Notes under the pieces: generated by a model | Seen by the model: only the letters and a program-made list of their open reading frames with translations | Databases searched by the model: none | What the model was told of the DNA's origin: nothing | Position numbers and translations under genes: made by a program | DNA from: Intestinimonas massiliensis (ex Afouda et al. 2020) | GTDB taxonomy: Bacteria; Bacillota; Clostridia; Oscillospirales; Oscillospiraceae | Direction of reading: 5' to 3' | Assembly (NCBI RefSeq): GCF_001244995.1 | Contig: NZ_LN869529.1 | Location: 1,382,957-1,446,956 of the forward strand | DNA: 64,000 nucleotides | In this document: piece by piece, positions 59,421 to 64,000 of the stretch | Position numbering within the stretch: position 1 is the stretch's first letter | How the letters are laid out: each line of letters begins with the position of its first letter

Positions 59421-59901
59421 ATGAAACGATATTACGCTTCCGATTGGGAGCAGCGTCGTGAAAACGACGCAGCCGCATATCTGAGCAGCAGCGGGTGCTG
59501 TCCGCGGGGCCCCTTCTGCTGCTGCCCGCCCCCTTGTCCGCCTCTGATCGGTCCGACCGGGCCCACCGGACCGCAGGGCATCCCGGGGCCTGATGGCGCC
59601 ACCGGCCCCACCGGTCCACAGGGCATTCCGGGGCCTGTCGGTGCGACAGGCGCCACGGGTGCCACCGGTCCTACCGGCCCCACCGGCGCGACGGGCGCCA
59701 CCGGCCCCACCGGCCCCACCGGTAGGACCGGGTCCTACCGGCCCCACCGGTGCGACAGGCGCCACGGGCGCCACCGGTCCTACCGGCCCCACTGGCCCCA
59801 CCGGCGCGACGGGCGCCACGGGCGCCACTGCTCCGTCAATATATGCACAACAAGGAAAATGCCGTAACCATGCGGCTTTCCGCTATCTTAAAGACAATTA
59901 A
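59421..59901 (+). pseudogene. Collagen-like protein gene, frameshifted and truncated
   Basis: The gene starts [14 protein letters not shown] after AGGAGCG, has a Cys/Pro-rich patch ([16 protein letters not shown]), then Gly-x-Thr/Pro/Ala triplets ([19 protein letters not shown]) typical of BclA-like exosporium proteins. The repeat frame breaks at about 59726-59748, where GGTAGGACC meets GGGTCCTACC, a near-palindrome. The collagen triplets continue in a second frame up to 59838 and then stop being collagen-like; the frame ends at 59899-59901. The globular C-terminal domain expected of BclA-type proteins is missing. The 3' end coincides with the drop to mobile-element sequence. Confidence 0.75.
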
Positions 59902-59921
59902 ACAGCCCCTATGATTACACC

Positions 59922-60018
59922 TAAAACGCCGTAGCAAGGTTGGACAAGCCTTGATATGGCGTTTTTAAGTGGGTAGGGATATGCCGCCGCAGCTTGAAAT
60001 AAGTTGTGGCGTTTTTTT
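59922..60018 (+). terminator. Two tandem terminator-like hairpins at the element's left edge
   Basis: Hairpin 1 (AAAACGCC at 59923-59930 with GGCGTTTTT at 59959-59967) and hairpin 2 (CGCCGCA/TGTGGCG with seven T, about 59984-60018) insulate the element from transcription entering from the host side, or form an attenuator for the first gene. Confidence 0.65.
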
Positions 60019-60047
60019 ATGCCCGCAGGAAAGGAGGCGCAGCCGGA

Positions 60048-60599
60048 ATGTATTTCACAAAGGGTAAGCAGCGGGCGTTTGAACTGCTCATGCAGCAGAA
60101 GCCGGGATTTGACCGTTATCAATCCGGCTGTGCCGGAGATGATGAAGATTGCGGCACTTGCCGTTTCTACCGCCCCGGGTGGAAGTATGAGTTTTGCGTT
60201 TTCAAAGAGTGTCCCTACTGTCCCGGCAAGAGGACGCGGAAAACGCCCCCAGCATGGACAAATAGACGGGTAAAAACCCTTGTGTTATGCGGCTTTGCAG
60301 ACGCGAAAACGGCAGAGGGCATATTGCAATACCAAAACCGCCGAAAACGGCTTTCTAATATTCCACGCAGACCAAGAGAGGAAGTGATGAAACATGGCAG
60401 TTTTCAGAGTGGAACGCAATACGGGATATACCGTTATGAGCAACCACCACTTGCGAAACAAGGAACTCACCTTAAAGGCAAAGGGCTTGCTTTCGCAAAT
60501 GTTGTCCTTGCCGGAGGATTGGGACTATACCCTTGCGGGCTTATCCCATATCAACCGGGAGAAGATCGACGCAATCCGCGAAGCGGTAAAAGAACTTGA
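60048..60599 (+). CDS. Cys-rich small protein of the conjugative element
   Basis: The ATG at 60048 follows AAAGGAGG. The first ~75 residues contain a probable zinc-binding set (SGCAGDDEDCGTCRFYRP, FCVFKECPYCPGK), typical of a conserved protein found at the start of such elements. The frame continues to 60599 and overlaps the next gene by 206 bases; the C-terminal ~65 residues (from about 60394) are probably not meaningful, or the gene has a frameshift. Function unknown. Confidence 0.6.
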   Translation: MYFTKGKQRAFELLMQQKPGFDRYQSGCAGDDEDCGTCRFYRPGWKYEFCVFKECPYCPGKRTRKTPPAWTNRRVKTLVLCGFADAKTAEGILQYQNRRKRLSNIPRRPREEVMKHGSFQSGTQYGIYRYEQPPLAKQGTHLKGKGLAFANVVLAGGLGLYPCGLIPYQPGEDRRNPRSGKRT

Positions 60600-61356
60600 A
60601 AAAGCCGGGTATATCGTCCGCAGCCGGGAGCGCGACGAGAAAGGACGCTTGCGGGGCGCGGATTACGTCATATATGAGCAGCCACAGCCGCGAGAGCCGG
60701 AAGCAGCTACCAGCGACGAACAGCCTACCAGCGGCGAACAGCCGCCTATATTGGATTTACCTACATTGGAAAATCCAACATTGGATAATCCAACGTTGGA
60801 AAAACCTACGCAGGAAAAGCCTACGTTGGAAAATCCAACGCAATTAAATAAAGATATATCAAGTAATGAACAATCAATTACTGATTTATCAAGTACCCAT
60901 TCCATTCCTTTCCATTCCCCAAACCCCTTGCCCTTTGCACAGGGCGAAGCGGCTACGCCGCCGGAAAGGAAAAGAACGGAAGCGAAAAGCAATAGCGCAG
61001 TAGAGATTTACAGGGAGATTATCAAGGACAATATCGAATACGACCATCTCATTCAAAACTGCAACATCGACGCAGACCGCCTAAATGAGATTGTTGACCT
61101 TATGCTGGAAACCGTCTGCACAGCCCGAAAGACAATCCGTATCGCCGGGGACGACTACCCCGCCGAACTGGTGAAATCCAAGTTTATGAAGCTGAACAGC
61201 AGCCATATTGAGTTTATTTTGGATTGCATGAAGGAAAACACAACCAAGGTGCGCAACATCAAGCAGTATCTAAAAGCGGTGCTGTTCAACGCGCCGAGTA
61301 CCATTGACAGCTACTATACCGCCCTTGTCAATCACGACTTATACGGCGGCGAATGA
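60394..61356 (+). CDS. DUF6017-type replication/helix-turn-helix protein
   Basis: The 320-residue protein starts MAVFRVERNTGYTVMSNHHL. Its N-terminal winged-helix domain (LTLKAKGLLSQMLSLPEDWDYTLAGLS, then INREKIDAIREAVKELEKAGY) resembles replisome-organiser proteins. A repetitive linker follows, with NPTLDNPTLEKPT-type repeats, and then the C-terminal DUF6017 domain (IYREIIKDNIEYDHLIQ). Such proteins open Tn1549-like transfer regions and probably act at the element's replication origin. The repeats at 60750-60840 are 18-24 bases long. Confidence 0.8.
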   Translation: MAVFRVERNTGYTVMSNHHLRNKELTLKAKGLLSQMLSLPEDWDYTLAGLSHINREKIDAIREAVKELEKAGYIVRSRERDEKGRLRGADYVIYEQPQPREPEAATSDEQPTSGEQPPILDLPTLENPTLDNPTLEKPTQEKPTLENPTQLNKDISSNEQSITDLSSTHSIPFHSPNPLPFAQGEAATPPERKRTEAKSNSAVEIYREIIKDNIEYDHLIQNCNIDADRLNEIVDLMLETVCTARKTIRIAGDDYPAELVKSKFMKLNSSHIEFILDCMKENTTKVRNIKQYLKAVLFNAPSTIDSYYTALVNHDLYGGE

Positions 61357-61392
61357 GCATAGCCGCAGTTTACCGGGAAAGGAGTTGATACC

Positions 61393-61866
61393 TTGCAGGA
61401 AGAAGTAACCCAAAAAACGATTGCCCTATACGTCAAAGTGGGAAAAGGCGCGGCGCGGCTTACCGAGCAGGCGTTGCAGAAAGCAATCCAAAAGTTTTTG
61501 GAGCAGAAAAGCAAGCCCGCGCATGGGAAACAGACCATGCGGCAGCTTATGAAGCAGAACGCGGGCGTTTCCAACATCGAGATCACCGACGCGAATATCA
61601 AAGCCTTTGAAAGTACGGCGAAGAAATACAACATAGATTTTTCGCTGAAAAAGGTTAAGGGCGAACAGACCCGTTACCTTGTGTTTTTCAAAGGCCGGGA
61701 CGCGGACGTTATGACCGCAGCGTTTCAAGAGTTTTCCGCAAAGAAGCTGAACCGGGATAAAAAGCCCTCTATCCGCAAAGCCCTTGCCGCTGCAAAGGAC
61801 AAAGCAAAGCAGCTTAACGCCGCCCGCGACAAGGTAAAGAAAATGGACAGGGGGCGCGAGATATGA
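61393..61866 (+). CDS. pcfB: PcfB-family conjugation protein (DUF3801)
   Basis: The 157-residue protein starts at TTG (61393) after GGAAAGGAG. The PcfB/DUF3801 core is visible in KFLEQKSKPAHGKQTMRQLMKQ, NIEITDANIKAFESTAKKYNIDF and LVFFKGRDADVMTAAFQEF. In pCF10-like systems PcfB helps bring the relaxase-DNA complex to the coupling protein. Its stop overlaps the start of the VirD4-type gene (ATGA), which fits that partnership. Confidence 0.88.
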   Translation: MQEEVTQKTIALYVKVGKGAARLTEQALQKAIQKFLEQKSKPAHGKQTMRQLMKQNAGVSNIEITDANIKAFESTAKKYNIDFSLKKVKGEQTRYLVFFKGRDADVMTAAFQEFSAKKLNRDKKPSIRKALAAAKDKAKQLNAARDKVKKMDRGREI

Positions 61867-63647
61867 AGCAGATAAACTACAAAAAGCTGGTACTTCCGAA
61901 TATCCCCTATGTGTTCTTTGTCTATCTCTTTGATAAAGTCGGACAGGCGGTGCGCCTTGCCCCCGGCGCGGATATTTCCGAAAAGATACTGAATATCACA
62001 CAGGGATTTTCCGAAGCGTTTTCAAACGCCTTGCCGAGCGTCTACCCGCTGGATTTGCTTGTTGGCATTGTCGGCGCGGTGATTATCCGCTTGATTGTCT
62101 ATGTCAAAGGGAAAAACGCGAAGAAATACCGCAAGGGCGCGGAGTACGGCAGCGCACGTTGGGGCAACGCCGAAGATATTAAGCCCTACATAGACCCGGA
62201 GTTTCAAAACAACATCATTTTGACGCAGACGGAACGGCTTACCATGAACAGCCGCCCGAAACAGCCGAAGTACGCGAGAAATAAAAATGTCGTCGTGATC
62301 GGCGGCAGCGGCAGCGGAAAAACAAGGTTTTTCGTCAAGCCTAATTTAATGCAGCTTCATTCCTCTTACGTCTTGACAGACCCGAAAGGCACCGTCCTAA
62401 TCGAGTGCGGGAAGCTGCTGCAACGGGCGGGCTACCGCATTAAGGTACTGAATACGATTAACTTCAAAAAATCCATGCACTACAACCCCTTTGTGTATAT
62501 CCGCAGCGAGAAAGATATTTTGAAGCTGGTAAACACGCTGATAGCGAATACCAAAGGTGAGGGCGAAAAAAGCGCGGAGGATTTTTGGGTAAAGGCAGAA
62601 CGGCTTTTGTATTGTGCGTTGGTGGGATATATCTGGTACGAAGCCCCCGCAGAGGAAATGAACTTTATTACCCTGTTGGAACTTATCAACGCCAGTGAAG
62701 CACGCGAGGACGACGAGGAATATCAAAGCCCCGTCGATCTGCTCTTTGCCGACTTGGAGGAACGCGACCCCGACCATTTCGCGGTGAAGCAGTACCGAAA
62801 ATATAAATTAGCGGCGGGCAAGACAGCAAAATCAATCCTCATTTCTTGCGGTGCGCGGCTTGCCCCCTTTGATATAAAGGAACTCCGCGATCTCATGTCC
62901 TACGACGAATTAGAACTTGATACGTTAGGCGACAGAAAGACCGCGCTTTTTCTCATAATGAGCGATACGGACAGCACATTTAATTTTGTTATCGCTATGC
63001 TGCAATCGCAGCTTTTCAATTTGCTTTGCGACAAGGCCGATGATGAATACGGCGGCAAACTGCCCGTCCATGTGCGGTGTCTGCTGGACGAGTTTGCCAA
63101 CATCGGCCAAATCCCGCAGTTTGAAAAACTCATTGCTACAATCCGCAGCCGGGAAATCTCGGCTTCTATCATTCTGCAATCGCAGAGCCAGCTAAAAGCC
63201 ATTTACAAGGACGCGGCAGAAATCATACTGGACAATGCCGACAGCACCTTGTTTTTGGGAGGGCGCGGGAAAAATGCAAAGGATATTTCGGAAAACTTGG
63301 GACGGGAAACAATCGACAGTTTCAACACTTCCGAAAATCGCGGCACGCAGGTTTCTCATGGCCTCAATTATCAAAAATTGGGAAAGGAGTTGATGACACA
63401 GGACGAAATCGCAGTTATGGACGGAGGAAAATGTATTTTGCAGTTGCGCGGTGTGCGTCCCTTTTTCAGCGACAAATACGATATAACGCAGCACCCGAAC
63501 TACAAATACCTTTCCGACTTCGACAAGAAAAACGCTTTCGACGTTGAACGGTATATGTCTACCCGTCCGGCAATCGTAAAGCCGGACGAACCCTTTGACA
63601 TATACGAAATAGATTTGTCCGACGAGGACGCAGCCGCCGAAACGTAA
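61863..63647 (+). CDS. VirD4-type coupling ATPase (TraG/TraD family)
   Basis: The 594-residue coupling protein links the relaxase complex to the mating channel. Two membrane segments lie in the first 85 residues, Walker A GGSGSGKT at 147-154, Walker B LLDEFANIG near 395, and the conserved SARWGNAEDI region near 97-106. A TraG/TraD C-terminal part follows. The gene overlaps pcfB by four bases. Length is normal for Gram-positive conjugative elements. Confidence 0.94.
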   Translation: MKQINYKKLVLPNIPYVFFVYLFDKVGQAVRLAPGADISEKILNITQGFSEAFSNALPSVYPLDLLVGIVGAVIIRLIVYVKGKNAKKYRKGAEYGSARWGNAEDIKPYIDPEFQNNIILTQTERLTMNSRPKQPKYARNKNVVVIGGSGSGKTRFFVKPNLMQLHSSYVLTDPKGTVLIECGKLLQRAGYRIKVLNTINFKKSMHYNPFVYIRSEKDILKLVNTLIANTKGEGEKSAEDFWVKAERLLYCALVGYIWYEAPAEEMNFITLLELINASEAREDDEEYQSPVDLLFADLEERDPDHFAVKQYRKYKLAAGKTAKSILISCGARLAPFDIKELRDLMSYDELELDTLGDRKTALFLIMSDTDSTFNFVIAMLQSQLFNLLCDKADDEYGGKLPVHVRCLLDEFANIGQIPQFEKLIATIRSREISASIILQSQSQLKAIYKDAAEIILDNADSTLFLGGRGKNAKDISENLGRETIDSFNTSENRGTQVSHGLNYQKLGKELMTQDEIAVMDGGKCILQLRGVRPFFSDKYDITQHPNYKYLSDFDKKNAFDVERYMSTRPAIVKPDEPFDIYEIDLSDEDAAAET

Positions 63648-63711
63648 CGGCGGCATTTTTATTTCCAACAACATTTTTTGAGCCGTTTTAGCGGCAGAAA
63701 GCGAGGTTTCT

Positions 63712-63928
63712 ATGGAGTTTTTCAACAGCGCAGTTGACGTATTGCAGACTTTGGTAATCGCGCTTGGCGCAGGACTTGGCATTTGGGGCGGCATTAACCT
63801 CATGGAGGGCTACGGCAACGACAACCCAGGTGCAAAAAAGCCAGGGCATGAAGCAGTTGATGGCGGGCGGCGGCGTTGCCCTCATTGGACTTACCCTTGT
63901 CCCGCTGCTCTCCGGCCTGTTCGGATAA
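63712..63928 (+). pseudogene. Maff2-family membrane protein gene with a one-base frameshift
   Basis: The frame starts MEFFNSAVDVLQTLVIALGAG, typical of the Maff2 family, at 63712. At the run of six A (63834-63839) the expected 'GAKSQGMKQLM' continuation appears only if one A is removed; it then reads on to LSGLFG and a stop at 63926-63928. As written the protein loses its second hydrophobic segment. It may be a true mutation or a homopolymer error. In such elements it lies between the coupling protein and the VirB-like channel genes. Confidence 0.75.
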
Positions 63929-64000
63929 TGCCACAAACTAACACTACCCACCGCGCCCTCTCGGAAACGGGAGGGCGCGGGAAAGGAGGGATTAGCTTTT
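63929..64000 (+). other. Spacer before the next transfer gene
   Basis: A hairpin GCGCCCTCTCGGAAACGGGAGGGCGC (quoted in part: GCGCCCTC/GAGGGCGC) is followed by AAAGGAGGG, a ribosome binding site for a gene beyond the window. Confidence 0.5.

Larger units (their letters stand above)
59850..64000. mobile_element. Integrative conjugative element, left end
   Basis: From about 59.85 kb GC drops and the genes become those of Tn1549-like/Firmicutes conjugative elements: a Cys-rich small protein, a DUF6017 protein, PcfB, a VirD4-type coupling ATPase and Maff2. The left boundary is put inside the collagen-like gene tail, between about 59,838 and 59,900. The right end and integrase are outside the window. 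Confidence 0.8.

Noticed and set aside
60750-60840. Short tandem repeats that might be a CRISPR-like array
   Set aside because: They are in-frame codon repeats (NPT-L-type) inside the DUF6017 protein linker, with no spacers.

Overview
The window looks like chromosome from a spore-forming, high-GC member of the Oscillospiraceae (Flavonifractor/Lawsonibacter-like). This is inferred from a complete spoIIA sporulation operon, T-box and tandem glycine riboswitch leaders, SLH-type cell-wall anchoring, and GC-rich core genes flanked by two lower-GC mobile segments. No rRNA, tRNA or CRISPR array was seen.

Left mobile segment (1 to about 5,824): an integrated phage-like island, cut by the window start. 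It has an integrase and CI/Stl-like repressor on the + strand, divergent from a Cro/Str-like regulator, a primase-helicase, three small genes, then a scaffold gene and a capsid-like gene. It sits exactly against the 3' end of guaA, a known integration hotspot. The short path from repressor through primase to capsid genes resembles a capsid-encoding phage-inducible chromosomal island more than a full prophage. guaA itself lacks most of its glutaminase domain.

Surface switch (7.1-13.6 kb): a large SLH-anchored beta-helix-type surface protein and a small gene ahead of it form an operon. Its only strong upstream promoter lies inside a roughly 240-bp segment bounded by 15-bp perfect inverted repeats and abutting a complete tyrosine recombinase gene. 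The promoter currently points away from the operon, so this reads as a phase-variation switch in the OFF position. It is the most interesting system in the window.

Core region (14-49.5 kb): regulators and transporters (AraC, DtxR, EamA, DAACS, NhaC), an NlpC/P60 hydrolase, two radical-SAM proteins, an ABC-F protein, a GtrA/glycosyltransferase pair, spoIIAA-spoIIAB-sigF, T-box-controlled valS, gluQ, and a glycine-cleavage operon (gcvT-H-PA-PB-lpdA) behind a tandem glycine riboswitch. A dihydrouridine synthase, a hydrolase, a hybrid sensor kinase with a separate HPt protein, two cupins, a LysM-CAP protein, several tiny proteins and a tocopherol-cyclase-like protein follow.

Amino-acid region (49.6-59.2 kb): a complete trpEGDCFBA operon with a T-box leader. 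Divergent from it are an O-acetylhomoserine sulfhydrylase gene and cysK, each preceded by a short leader ORF. The cysK leader carries a Cys-Cys-Leu-Cys run and overlaps the cysK start codon.

Right mobile segment (about 59.85 kb to the end): the start of an integrative conjugative element (DUF6017 protein, PcfB, VirD4-type coupling protein, a frameshifted Maff2 gene). It appears to have interrupted a collagen-like surface/spore protein gene, which is itself frameshifted.
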